Source of the DNA: Ophthalmolycus amberensis | Taxonomy: Eukaryota > Chordata > Actinopteri > Perciformes > Zoarcidae | Assembly (NCBI GenBank): GCA_024529925.1 | Contig: JAFEUB010000775.1 | Coordinates: forward strand, 1,622,501-1,686,500 | Reading direction: 5' to 3' | Length of the DNA stretch: 64,000 bases | Shown here: positions 1 through 11,299 of the stretch, piece by piece | Layout of the letters: each line of letters opens with the position of its first letter | How positions within the stretch are numbered: position 1 is the first letter of the stretch | The notes under the pieces: model-generated | The model's database searches: none | Told to the model about the DNA's origin: nothing | What the model saw: the letters and a program-made list of their open reading frames with translations, nothing else | Translations under genes and position numbers: made by a program

Positions 1-2118
1 TGTAAAACCCAAACTCTTCCTCTCACTTGTCATTTATTAGCAGAGCTTGAACTCTAATTTCCATGCGCTATCAGGTGGTGAAATGAAGCATCCGACGTAC
101 TGCTCCAGGGTCATTCACATCGTTAAAAGGGACATATTATACAAATTGTCAGGTTCATTATTTACATTTTGTTGATCTACTAGAACACACTTGCATGCTG
201 TAATATTTAAAAAACACTTGATTCTTCTCATCCTGTCTGCCAGTCTGCTTTGATTGGTCACTATTTCCAGGGCTTTCTGTCAAACAACCGTTGTCTAAAC
301 AGCTCTACTAGTGGCAGCCGGGCCTCAGCGTGTCTGAGGGTTAGACTTTTTTAAATGATGATTTATTCAATGACACTATTAAAAAACTAGCAAAAGAACT
401 CGTCAGTTGTGGCTTAAACAATGATTAAAAGCTAAGATAGGAATTCTTTAAATTTAACATCACACATGTTGCTATTAAAAGAAGTAAGGAACTAAAGAAT
501 CTGACTTGGTGCACAAACTTGACTTTTATTAACAAAATAAAATATTACTTTGCAAGAAGAACTCGAATTGAAGGACATTCAGCTACAACTAGATCAAATA
601 TTTAGACTTGACATAAGAAGTGTTCATTAGCTCAAGAGCTAAGTGGCTAATAGGTCAAGGAGGTAACCGACATTTCCTTGGCTCTAGCTGTCTTTCTAAT
701 TTGTTAAAAGCTGCGCATTTTCTAGAGTCTTAATTGCTAAACGACCTCAAAAAACACCAGTGAAAAAATAATTGAAGTAAACGGGAGTAGAGAAAGCATA
801 AGATCACCTGTTTTCATGGAAACAAAAATAAATGTGTGAAGTAAACAATTTCTGGAAACCTTGCATGTATGCGTGGGCGAATGATTGTCTTCATGTATGT
901 ATGCATCAGTGTGTTGAGCTCGTGCTGCCATGACAGCAGCAAGTCCTCAGCTGGTGCCACTGTATTTCTATAACATTATTATTTTTCATATTAATATCAT
1001 TATTATTTCATAATATTATTAATGGCCACCAAGAAATAATGAAATGAAAATTGTTAAACTCAGTATAGGTTTCTATAAAAGTGTTTAATTTGTCCATGAA
1101 ATAATAATAATGATAAAGACATGAATCTGGTCATCTTTCAAAAATAAATATTGGTGTTTTTCATTACTTTGATAAAGAAAAAGCAACATGTCCGTTTCGT
1201 TTTATTGGAAGTGTCTTAAGCATGCTGGACAGCTGTACACCTACACACATAGTGAGGACAAACGATTCACACTAATTTACTTACTTTGCCTCCTGTAGTC
1301 ACTGTGTGCAAACTAGCAGTAAGGTTATTTTAATTTCCTGTTCATTTTGTAGTGGGTTTTATCATTCAAAACAAGGGTTTAAGGAATGTGTTATATGTTG
1401 CAAAGATTGTGTAGTCCTTTGGGACAAACCCCTTATTTTGTGCTACATACAGGTGCAGTTTGCAAGTAAAAAAAAATAATGCATATACATTTTCACCGAC
1501 TATAATTCAAGTTTTAGTTAAAAAATGTTCAAGGTATACTCTCATGTTTTGAGCTTCCTACAAATACAGATAAGAACTGCTTTCAGATACTTCCTTAATC
1601 ATTCTAATCATTATATGTAACCCAAGCCTTATCTGATTTAGCTATAACAGTGGGAACATTCTTGTTCTATCAGCTGAAGTGGATGAACATTATTAGTGTA
1701 GGAGAGATGGAAAGAGACAAAGTTTGCCAGACAAGAGACATATGTCCAGCCTTCCTTCAAACTCTCGCTGGCTCAGCATGCGTGGTAATTCCGGTGGCAA
1801 CAGAGCAGGCGGGCAAGTGCAAGCTGGCCTGCAGGAGGCACAGAATGTCAAAGCATTATGAGAGAGTGGAAGAACGCCAACAGCACAGACTACAGTAGAA
1901 GGTCAAAACAGAGAGATATGAATGAGGCAAGGGACACATGACAGATGGAGAGGCAAGTCTAGATTTTTTTTAAAGACAGTGGATGGAAGATGAATGGAGA
2001 ATATGTCAGTGGTCAAGACAGTGGAAGAAAGAGCGACATAAGTGGGAAAAAAAAGGAAACGTATCATCCGGTTTAATTCTAAATGGCGGAACATTTTGGA
2101 AGGCGGAGCTTAGGGGTC
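1..2118. other. Intergenic, no gene recognised
   Basis: AT-rich non-coding sequence with a strongly AT-rich patch at about 970-1,020. Only short frames interrupted by stops are present; none has a recognisable domain or splice context. Confidence 0.6.
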
Positions 2119-2406
2119 CAAGAGGATTTTTCGTAGACCTCATTCTGTTGCATGTGTGTGTAAAATGTCAAGTTAATCTGACATACGGGATGAGGGGGCT
2201 AAATTCTAGGGGGCACTAGCGAGCAATTTTCTCATATTCGAGCTCGGGACCCATAAAATATCAAATTTTTCACCAGTCCTGATAGGCATGCCAACTTTGG
2301 TGAGTTTTTGGATATGATAAAGCCCCCAAAAAGGCGATTCGTTGGAGAGAAAAATAATAATTTCAATAGTGTCCTCGCAGCCCGACGTTGTCAGTGCTCA
2401 GGCCGT
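2119..2406 (+). repeat. Abundant unclassified teleost repeat
   Basis: Recognisable phrases are AGGGGGCACTAGCGAG, GAGCTCGGGACCCATAAAA, ATTTTTCACCAGTCCTGA, TGCCAACTTTGGTGAGTTTT, AAGCCCCCAAAAAGGCGATT, AATAATAATT and CCTCGCAGCCCGA...GTGCTCAGGCC. Together these are the ordered parts of a short repeat widespread in fish genomes. There is no coding potential. The left boundary is approximate. Confidence 0.6.
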
Positions 2407-3208
2407 CAAAATGTCTTGTATAAAGTGCAGATGTGGCTGAAGAGACAAATGTCACAAACAACTATCTTCATAATGAGGTTTTTGGAAAGTATAAATGTTT
2501 GTTGATGGCGGCATATACAGTGTGGCTGATGTCAGCTTGCTGTACCACAACCGAGGCAGTTTACAACGGCATTGTTCCAACATTCAAAGGGAAGGATGCA
2601 AACAACTGTAGCGAGGGGAAAAGACAACCAGAGATTTCCAGAGCAAATCTATACAGAGAAAAATATACAAAAATAGAGTCAGAGAGAGGGAGGGGGAACA
2701 GACAGAAGCAAAGCAGAATAATTGGATTCCACCGGCTCCCCAGATCAATTCCCCGCCCACATCCGATCAGTCATGGCAATTATGCATACCGCCATGAGAG
2801 ATTGAGTGTTAAGAAGAAAGAAAAACACCCCACCTCTGGATCACCCTTAATTGCAAAACTGCTTCCTTCATCTCCACAGGTATGCAGGTGCCCCACTGTT
2901 ACATCTGCGTCTCAAAAAGGAATAGGGGTGCGTTCTTCATCTCACACAGGGAGTGAAATGTCTGGTTCCATGAGGGGAGATGTGTGTTGAAAATGGCAGA
3001 ACAAAAGAGGTGTGTGTGTGTGTGTGTGTGTAATGACTTGAGTGTTGTTCTCCACAGAGTGCTGTGTGACCGAAATATACAGTAATTTGAGAGGAGGGGA
3101 AACCTATCCTGTTCTGTGTGGCCAGGAAGTATCTTCTATATCAGCACTGTTCTCTTCCAATACTGGATATGAGGGGAAGTAGTCATGAACTCTGTTGACC
3201 TGTTGACC
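2407..3208. other. Intergenic with (GT)11 microsatellite at 3,010-3,031
   Basis: A frame open from 2,433 to 2,990 has no upstream ATG until about 2,504, low-complexity charged composition and no domain, so I do not call it a gene. Confidence 0.6.
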
Positions 3209-3211
3209 TGT

Positions 3212-3683
3212 TGTTGTGGAAAATTCCTAAGACTAGTCGGGAGAAGAAAGTGAAGGTTTTTTAGTCAATATCAAATAAGACAGAGTCTGACAAATGAACA
3301 AAGTTGCCATGTTAATTTATTTGCCTGCAGGCAAAGAGAGAGCAAATCTCACAGACACGTATTGCAGAGTCTTGTGAGGAATGCCCCAAGAATCATCTCC
3401 GTACATGTTTATTTATACCTCAGAGATAGAGAAAAGGAGCAGAGAAGGGAGGGGGTGAAAGTGGGGGACAGGACATACGTGTGCACTGTGCAATGACTGG
3501 TATGTTCTCTGCATCACAGGAAGGCGCCTCATTCTCTGCCGATGCCATATATGGCCTGCAAATGCCTTGTTCTGTGCACTTTGCCCCATATGGATGTTTG
3601 ATGTCACAGTGGGCGCTTTCCTTTTACAGAAAACTATGCAGAGAGCATGTTAAAACCATGTTAAAACATTTTTTCCCATTACA
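3212..3683 (-). mobile_element. Retroviral-type LTR (3' LTR of an endogenous retrovirus remnant)
   Basis: Read on the minus strand, the LTR starts TGTAATGGG at 3,683 and ends ...CCACAACA at about 3,212, the TG...CA ends expected of an LTR. It carries a TATA box TATAAATAA (3,417-3,409) and an AATAAA poly(A) signal (3,321-3,316) about 90 nt apart, fitting a short R region. Retroviral coding remnants lie directly 5' of it (3,825-4,180). The exact 3' end may be 3 bp further, because of a repeated TTG. No second LTR was found, so this is not a complete provirus. Confidence 0.65.
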
Positions 3684-3824
3684 ATCCACTCTTTGATTAC
3701 ATTATAATCACATCAATATTGCAAAAAATATGTTTTTGTGAGACCAAGTCTCTGGTTGTTTTAAGCAAGCAATACAGTTCAATAAACACAAAGATAAAAA
3801 AGAATAAAAATCAAAAACGGTAGT

Positions 3825-3990
3825 TTAGACCCGAGTGTCAAAATCATCTACGGAGTCAGTTGTTGTATTTCTCAGTTGGTTTTGTAAGTTTTGAACCCGT
3901 CTGTGGTGTAGTACGAGGTATGGTATTAATACACATAAACAAATGATCACAAGAATGCAATATGTGAAACGAGTGCCACCTCCATGGCAG
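3825..3990 (-). pseudogene. Endogenous retrovirus env remnant: membrane anchor and cytoplasmic tail only
   Basis: On the minus strand a short frame ends at a TAA at 3,825-3,827. It encodes a strongly hydrophobic stretch of about 18 residues (YCILVIICLCVLIPYLVL) followed by a basic then acidic tail of about 27 residues. This is the layout of a retroviral Env transmembrane anchor with its cytoplasmic tail, at the position expected just upstream of a 3' LTR. The surface subunit and the ectodomain of the transmembrane subunit are absent. Env identity is inferred from composition and position. Confidence 0.5.
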
Positions 3991-3991
3991 T

Positions 3992-4180
3992 TTGTGTAGA
4001 GGGCTCGTGGCCTCTTTGGGAAGTGCAGCTACAACCCCTTTTCTTATGTCAGACAGAGTAAAGGACAGTTGAGTGCAATAGGGTAACATGTCATTATCAC
4101 GTAATGTTATAGATGGAGGATGTGTCCTTGGAGCGTCCACACTAATGTGGAGAGGTGCTGCAAACAAAATTTCAAAAAAG
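3992..4180 (-). pseudogene. Endogenous retrovirus pol remnant: end of integrase
   Basis: The minus-strand frame contains FEILFAAP, then a proline-rich stretch, then LSDIRKGVVAALPKEATSPLH. This resembles the end of the integrase core and the region before the C-terminal domain in gamma/epsilon-type (class I) retroviruses of fish. The frame stops matching abruptly after SPLHKL and passes into env-tail sequence in another frame, so the rest of pol and nearly all of env have been deleted. Nothing recognisable as pol remains 5' of 4,185. Confidence 0.55.
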
Positions 4181-4189
4181 GCTGAGAAA

Positions 4190-5906
4190 ACCCTTAGTGA
4201 ACCATGTTTCATCAATAATGCTGAACATATTTAACATCCATGATCAATTGGCGACAAACAACAACAAATATCACTTTTTTAAACCTGTATTAATCCACAT
4301 TTTCTGCTAATGTCTCTCCATGTTTTCTGAATGTGCAAGTAGCTAACATATTAGCCATAAGTAGTCTACAAGCTGTGCATCTGTGTCAGCTTGTTTTGAT
4401 GTTTTCCCTGCCCCCTAGTGGCCAGCAATCAATAAATCATCCATTTTGTACATGAGTCACTGATGATACCACCAAGATTGTTTTAATCTTAAAAATGGCA
4501 GGGTAAACAAAATATCAAATTCACAGAATTATGTTCAGCGAGTTCCGTCACAGCCTCTCTACAAAAAATAAAAAAGTGACTGTTTAAGATTATCTTAATC
4601 TGTCCAAATATGTTTAGCACCCTGAGATGAATAAACCATGAAGATAGAACATCTTTTGTTTTCCAAAAAAGGTTTTTAAGCTCATTGTCCCAGTTTCCAA
4701 TCCGTTTCATTTTCAACCATGCCAAAGTATTGTTAAGGCTTCATTTTCATGCATGCCATATAACATACAGTTATACAGCGAAACAACTTAAATCTTTAGA
4801 AATTTAAGATAACAAATATGTGTAAAAATTTAGAGTGGATGCTGTAGCTTCGAAATGATACTCAATTTACATCACTTTGCAGTGTTTAAATGCAGTGTAT
4901 GATTTTCTGAACACCCAAACCATTTTATCAATCACTACAGTTTTGAAGACTTTGTCACCTACAGTTAGATGTAGGATTGGGCGATAAGTTACAGTTTTCC
5001 AACAGGCCACCCACCCAACAAATGGCGATTGAACATATTCTGTGAGGATTCTGTGAGGATGAGACAGCGCCGATGAAATATTGAGCAGGCTTTGATTTGA
5101 GATTTGAGTTGGATTATACCTCTTACGATTGAAAGGTCCTTGTGGAATAGCTTTCTACACTCTGGTCGAGTCTAGAAGGTAACCGTATCAACATAAACAA
5201 GTGGCGTAGATAATGACGCCAACGTACGGAACAACTATAATGTGCAGTTGAGCAAAGAGGTCAGTACAACAACTTCTTCCTGTCCTATGAACGGATAACT
5301 GATTGGCGAAACAGAAACACCCTAATCGAGATGAGCAGGAGGATCGGGGGGCGGGAGCTAGAGAGACAGGGAAAGATTGGCAACGGCTAAGAAAACGTGC
5401 CTTTCAGTCCAAAAGACTGGCAAGGTTCAGAGCAATAACACTGAGTGTGAAGGTGAGTGGGATAGAGAGGGGAAGAATTAATGAGGTGTCTTGTGCAAAG
5501 CTACTGTGAGCAATTTTACACAAGCGGCTCTGTGTGAGGCAGTGTGAGGTGACTGGAACCCCCCCCCCCCCCCCAAAAAAAAAACCTAGTTAGTAGCATA
5601 ACGCCAGTAAACTGCAAGACATTCATGTTAACCAAGTGAGTCAGTGGTTTCTTTATGCCAAAGAATACCACAGGGGAGAAAGTTAACAAAGTGTCAAAAG
5701 AAAGTTCCCAATGCAGTCGAAATGATGGCATGCTATTAGGGTTCTCTCTTCGTTATGGGGCCCCATGAGCCTCATTGGGTCCAATTACAGAACTCTGTTG
5801 GCTACTGAATATCATATAGATAAAGGGATAAGAAATGAGAAAGAGAGAGAGTACAAAAAGACACCTTTACCCTGTTGATTGATCAAGACGTCCCAATCCT
5901 CTAAGT
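4190..5906. other. Intergenic; CTCF-like site and C16A10 homopolymer
   Basis: Apart from the CTCF-like site at 4,406-4,424, the notable feature is a run of 16 C followed by 10 A at 5,559-5,584. No gene is seen. Confidence 0.6.
4406..4424 (-). promoter_or_regulatory. Candidate CTCF binding site
   Basis: The minus strand reads TGGCCACTAGGGGGCAGGG, which fits the vertebrate CTCF core (CCASYAGRKGGC) at nearly every position. CTCF binds such sites as an insulator or chromatin-loop anchor. Occupancy cannot be judged from sequence. Confidence 0.5.
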
Positions 5907-6811
5907 CAGGGGTGTCAAACTCATCTCCACTCTGGGCCACATCAGCATCACGGTCGCCCTCAAAGGGCCGGTTGTAACTGTAAGACTGTATAACTAACTT
6001 CTCCCTAACATATTGTTAAATAACTCTCTCTGCATTTGATTATTGTTTATTCAAGTGTAAAAATATTGTACATGCAGTTTATTAAATGAAAAATGATATT
6101 TAAACACATTTCTGTTATTATAACATAAATCATTTTAATTGAGGGTTAAGAAACCCACATGACTCTATCAAAGATCAAACTATTAAAGAAAATAACAAAG
6201 ACAAATATCAAACACAAGTTATTACATTAACTTTGTTCAAAGCTGTTTGTGTCACCTCTCTGCATCACTAATGTTCCTCCCTGTCGTCCTGTGCATGGCA
6301 GCTACATCCAAGAGCTCCTCACTGAGAGTCAGGTCTTATAAACATGGATAGATGATGTATCCGTGTTGTCTGTGCTTTCATCAACAGATAATGAACAAGA
6401 CGAGTACCTGCTCGTCTCTTAGCTAGCTGTGTTGTTAGATTGCTGCTAGTTCATGAACTCGGTCTGCGATGGTGTTTCTTCACAAACTGACATTTGTAAA
6501 AGTCTGTATCTGGTCGGAGCACTGCTCACATACCTTCAGCATGCACTGGGCTGTAACTGTGTAAATATATTCTGCTGTGATTGCAGTCTGCCTTTTAATT
6601 CATGGACAGTTTGATGTTTTTCTTGGAGGCTAAATTTAGCTCCGTGTTTGGTGTCAAAGTGCCGTCGTGAATTATATCCTTCATCACCGACACGCCTCAT
6701 AACACAGAAGACAGACCCGTTTGTTCTCCTTAAAGCACAAACATGTAGTTCACTTTCCCATCTTTCATTACATTTTCTTCCCTCTGCATCAATTTTTCTC
6801 TTCGTGGACAT
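5907..6811 (-). mobile_element. Decayed, internally deleted hAT-family DNA transposon
   Basis: One terminus is CAGGGGTGTCAAACTCAT at 5,907-5,924 followed by a GGGCCACAT phrase, the well-known end of a vertebrate hAT group. The minus strand holds the N-terminal third of a transposase (start at 6,811). The rest of the transposase gene is gone, because coding similarity stops near 6,271 and non-coding sequence leads to the terminus. The other terminal repeat was not found beyond 6,811; an 8-bp target duplicate could begin CTCTAAGT (5,899-5,906) but has no partner. Confidence 0.72.
6271..6811 (-). pseudogene. hAT transposase fossil, N-terminal part, with stops and frameshifts
   Basis: From Met at 6,811 the frame reads STKRKIDAEGRK, then a degenerate BED-type zinc finger ending RRHFDTKH (H-x4-H kept, one Cys lost), then LKGRLQSQQNIFT, stopping at 6,536. 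After a frame change it resumes as MLKVCEQCSDQIQTFTNVSL, a stop, then RNTIADRVHEL. Another shift gives LSVDESTDNTDT, whose first Asp is probably the first catalytic acid, and a third gives LSEELLDVAAMHRTTG before similarity ends. These are the ordered blocks of the ZBED/GTF2IRD2-like hAT transposases. It cannot encode an active enzyme. Confidence 0.75.
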
Positions 6812-6987
6812 TTTGGGATTATTTGTCGATCTTTTTCAATCGTTGGAAAACCTCTTTTCGGGCTGTTGCCTCTCCTGTCCACCTGTTGTGATAGTTTTAA
6901 TGTCGGTACACAGACAACATGCTATCACATAATTTCAACTTTCTATCTCATAATTTCTACACACATAGCTACACATTTAATGACTTG

Positions 6988-7042
6988 CAAGCTTACATAT
7001 TAATAATAATGAAACGATGTATTTATAGAGGGCTTTTCTATT
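6988..7042 (-). repeat. LINE/SINE-type 3' tail
   Basis: The minus strand reads GAAAAGCCCTCTATAAATAC followed by a short AT-rich ATTATTATTA tail, the usual 3' end of fish LINE-related retroposons. No body is recognisable. Confidence 0.35.
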
Positions 7043-7696
7043 CTATTTCTGCTTCTATTCTACTGCTGCCTGTTTTATGTTTTCACTTAAGCTTCAGTGG
7101 AAACAACCAGCACAGAAATGTCCCTATTTCAGTTATTCTCCCCTCGGCCCAAAGATCACATCAGGATTCCATGCCTGGAAGAGTAGGGAGTAGTAGTATA
7201 TCCTGCTAAGTCTATTTTATGCGTCTTCAGTCAGGTTCAACCACAACAGACATCACAGCGAATAATGGAGAGGAGCAACGTGATTACATGTGTTGAGTTT
7301 TTTTTATATACGAGGACAATTCAACTGTTCCTGAATTGGGTCAGACACTGTCTACATTTAAAAACATAAATAATGTCCCGTTGGAAGCTTTATGAAACTT
7401 GTGCTGTGGTACAGTGGACAAGGAGAAACCTCTGCTCTGCTGCACTCCCAGCGCCCAACAGACATTTAATGGGTGAATTGTATGTAGAGAGAATTTCAAC
7501 TTTCAAGTTTGGTTCAATCAATTCATTTTAAGAATTAGAAGTATTCAATTGTACTTGAGTGTATCTATGGTGTCAGAGGATACAAATCCTTTGACTCTAA
7601 TGCCACCATTAGCATGACGGTAAATATAAGGAAGCACCACCAATTCTGATCATACTACGAGTATGTCCTTTGGAAATACTGAAAGAAATTGGGAAA

Positions 7697-7850
7697 TGGA
7701 CTGCATTTATATAGAAAGTTTTGCTTAAAGCACTTTACCCATGCACACACAAACTCACACTCATACACCAATGTCAACAAGCTATTGTACAAGGTGCTTC
7801 CCTAACCTGCAATTTGGGGTTCAGAGTCTAGCCAGAGGACACTTTCACAC
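7697..7850 (+). repeat. Teleost interspersed repeat (TATATAG...AAAGCACTTTAC type)
   Basis: The phrases AATGGACTGCATTTATATAG, TTAAAGCACTTTACCC, the CACACTCATACACCAATG block, GCAATTTGGGGTTCAGAGTC and CAGAGGACACTTTCACACAT follow the order of a repeat very common in fish genomes. It breaks off before the usual 3' half. Confidence 0.6.
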
Positions 7851-10800
7851 ATGGACAGGTGAAGTGAAGGCCATCCTGTGTTATATTATACATAAGTCAT
7901 CCATAAACAATGCCACTACACCATTCTCTAACAATAGAAACATACAACAATTGAGGAACTAGTAGGGCAATACCAATAATGATAATATTTTTAAAGACCC
8001 ACTTCTAAAAGTCTAAAAGAAAAGAAGATTAAATGTGAAAATTAGATGGTTGAAGTTACATAACTGTCTGTGTTTTTACACAAACGTATTGTGCAGTACT
8101 TGGTTTAAATGTACAACGCCTTGAGATGAGTATGGCGATTGCATGCTTTGTTGGCTGGGAAAACTGTCTGTTAGTCTTGCACTGTTTTTGTGAGCAGCTT
8201 GGGACAAATTCATAATGGACCTGACATATTTAAAGAGCAATAAGGGAGCTCACAATGCTGAATTCAGCATTGCTCCAGGGAGGCGCCGCAGTCTGCCAGT
8301 TATGCATTGTTATACATTGAGATATGAACGCATGCTTACACACAGCACTGGGCTGATGTGGCCAGCTGTTGTGAAATTTGTTGGTCAAACAAATAAAGTA
8401 TGTTGCACTTGGAACCTAATTTTGAATATATTTGCGACAACGTAACCTTGGCAAAGGATTTAGTTATGCACTCCATGTGCATTTTGTGTGTTATCTCATT
8501 TGGAAAAGGTGCGGCTGTCAGGAAAGTTTGTAATGGCAAGTAGGTGTTAGTAGGAGGATTTTGGATATGATAAACATACTGTACCATGTCAGGCATACTG
8601 GCACTGACGGAGCCTGATCAACTAGCGAAGAAGATAATGTGTGTCTCAGTATCAAAGCTCCACTCTGTTCTCCTCAGTTGAATGGACGGCGCTCTGTGAC
8701 CTAACAGTGTGACATGTAGCCATGCATTGTAGGCGGCAGCTACTGGTGAAGCTGGGTTATCCAATTCCTAATCACAAACTGAAGAAAACAAAGTCAACAA
8801 CAGGGAGAGTATATTATATATAACTGTGCCAAAAAAGACAGACACAGAACTGTATTTTTATTTCCCTATTGACAATGCTGCAGTTAGAGGCCAGTGCTGG
8901 TAAAGGAGAGCCACGCTGCGACACGAGCAGGCTGATGAGGACAAGTAGGGTCGGATTCTGATCTGCTTTATCTTAGCCAATGCCAATCCAATGAAATATG
9001 CCCAGTCGGGTCCGACAGCAGACCTTAAATGTAAGCTCAGAACATCTAATAATAATTGAACAATCTCATTTATGCAGTTTGTCAGACCATGTTAGAGGAA
9101 ACATTAAAGCCCCATTTGTCATTAGATTTGTGTAGGTTTATTTTGGCATTTTATTTCTCGGTAATACATTTGAACCACTGTACCGGATTTCAACTATGAT
9201 ATTACTATATAGACCGAGTATAATCCTCAATATCTTCCATTACAATCATGCTTGTCTATACAGCATGTGCACTTTTGATGAGCCTCTTTTCATTCTCATA
9301 TTCTTCACGTCGCACCTCTGCCAGTGCCTGTTCTAATAACTAGTCTACATACACTCCATGTGCCACTGGGTAAGCGACGGTATGGCTCAGAGAGCCTGAG
9401 AGTATGTAGATCTGCCTCACTCTCTCAATGATGATATTATCGCCTGCCCATCCAGGTTAGAGGATAACGGTTTCAATAAAAACACCCTGAAGTACTCGGT
9501 CTGTCACAGGAGTTCTTCTCTCGAGCTGATGCATGATGTTCTGTGTGTGTGCACTCATGTCACCACTACATGCTTTTAATATTGTGATCTAGGAATTCAA
9601 GCCTGCCCTTTAGAAAGCTGTGTTTGTGTGCAACATTCAGGGCTTTTCTGAGAAGCATGAAATAATTAAATACCAGATTCCCTGTGTCTCCTGCTTCAGG
9701 GTGTTAACCTCCTACACTCTGCCAGACAGCACCAGAGGGTCCATCTTTTCAACTCGTGTTGCGCAGCCAAATGTTCAAACCTGCAGTGGAGAACTTGAAA
9801 TTCTGGTTGAGACCCCAAATATGCCGCTTTACATAGAACATTATGTAAAAGGACGCAGAGACACCTAGAATATTTCCACTTGATGTAATGGCATTGCATT
9901 CGCATGTTGGGTTGAAACGAGCAGATAGACAATGTTGTATTGGGATATAGTGTGGAACACGTTTGTTCTTAATTTAAAGCAACTAAGGGAGGAAATCAAT
10001 AGTTTTAAGACGTTAAAAGGTTTGTGTTTTTGAGAATTGGCGCTGTGACTGCTGTGACAGCACAAAGACAAATACATGTTGTCCTCAGCTGGACTGAAGA
10101 ATGTTGTTTAATTAAAGTAAACACAAAGATAACAGCCAAAATTACTATGGCAACTTAAAATACCAAACTGAATTTAAATCGGAAATGTTCAAGATGATAC
10201 TATAAATAAATGTCAGCTCTCACCTCAGTTTTTAAAATGGAAGAAAACTTGTAAGCGCCAGTGTATGACATTTAAAATACCCTCAGCTTTGCTTTTTTGA
10301 GGGCACGCTTGGATAGGACCACTTTTTTCAAACAAGTATACTAATAGCTTCTTGGAAATGAGAAAAAAATCATGCATATGGTCAAAGGATGGTTTTATCT
10401 CTCAAAACCACTTGGTCGCATCATGCATCAGCTGAATTATATCCTAGCAACAAGCATCATTAGATCCTTCAGCAAATGAGTGGGTGTGAAAAGGTGTGCA
10501 AGGTGCCTTCGACCAACAGTATATCACTTCACATCTATCACTGCAACAATGACAACACTGTGTTTGTCTGCTCTCAGCTTTTTCTATTCTGTTATGTTTA
10601 GGTTATATTTCTGCAACTGTCCACCAAATACATTCAGAATTTCCTCTGAATGCCTCCAGGGATGGGTCATACAAATCTTAGAATCATGTTTTTCTGCGAC
10701 AATTCAGCCACTATCAACCTAGCCTTTGCTTCTTTTCTCCTATTTGGCTGGTGGATGCACACGTTTGCACAAAAGCGAAACCATTTCATTACTACTTCTC

Positions 10801-11139
10801 CAGCTCTGTCCTGATCTTGAGCCATTTCAACATGCAGTGCACACTGATCACTTGCAATTGAAAAGAGAATGAGGCCAAACTGGTCCCTTTTGCTAATTGC
10901 TTGTCTGTGAAATAAAAAAATGAAAACTGCAAGCAACTAAGACAGGCAATGCAACACTCTAAAGTACAAATATAAGCAGAAACATGGACGGCGTGTTAAA
11001 GTAAAGCGGGCACGACACAAAAAGTGAATTCCTTACAATATAGCACATGAAATGCAGTAAAACTCTCAGATGTACACTATAACATTGTCGAAGGTGGAAT
11101 TTTCCATTAAACAGCGTCCATGCATTTGCAGCTAACTGT
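7851..11139. other. Intergenic, no gene recognised
   Basis: Contains the 20 bp palindrome at 8,253. No frame with a domain and no further repeat family recognised. Confidence 0.55.
8253..8272. repeat. Perfect 20 bp palindrome
   Basis: CAATGCTGAATTCAGCATTG equals its own reverse complement. GGAGC (8,245-8,249) and GCTCC (8,272-8,276) extend the symmetry around a TCA bulge. Confidence 0.95.
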
Positions 11140-11299
11140 GTTTTTATTTTTTATTTTATTATAGTTTTTTTTATTTTTTATGTTTTAACTATGCTTTTTA
11201 CTATGTTTTTACTATGTACTGGCTCTGTGGCACTCTGAGATTTTTTTTATGAAAAATGAAAAGTGCGTTACAAATAAAATACATTATTATTATTATTAC
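11140..11299 (+). repeat. L2-like LINE 3' end with ATT tail
   Basis: A T-rich 3'UTR-like stretch is followed by GGCACTCTGAGATTTTTTTT, GAAAAGTGCGTTACAAATAA and an (ATT)n tail (11,283-11,298). This is the characteristic 3' end of fish L2-like LINEs or their SINEs. No open reading frame is left. Confidence 0.6.

Noticed and set aside
2433..2990. Open frame of 185 codons
   Set aside because: It begins at GTG, the first ATG is about 70 bp in, composition is irregular, no domain is recognisable, and its first bases lie next to a repeat; a frame this long is plausible by chance in 64 kb.
5516..5731. Minus-strand frame with a glycine run
   Set aside because: The glycine run is the C16 homopolymer; no gene.
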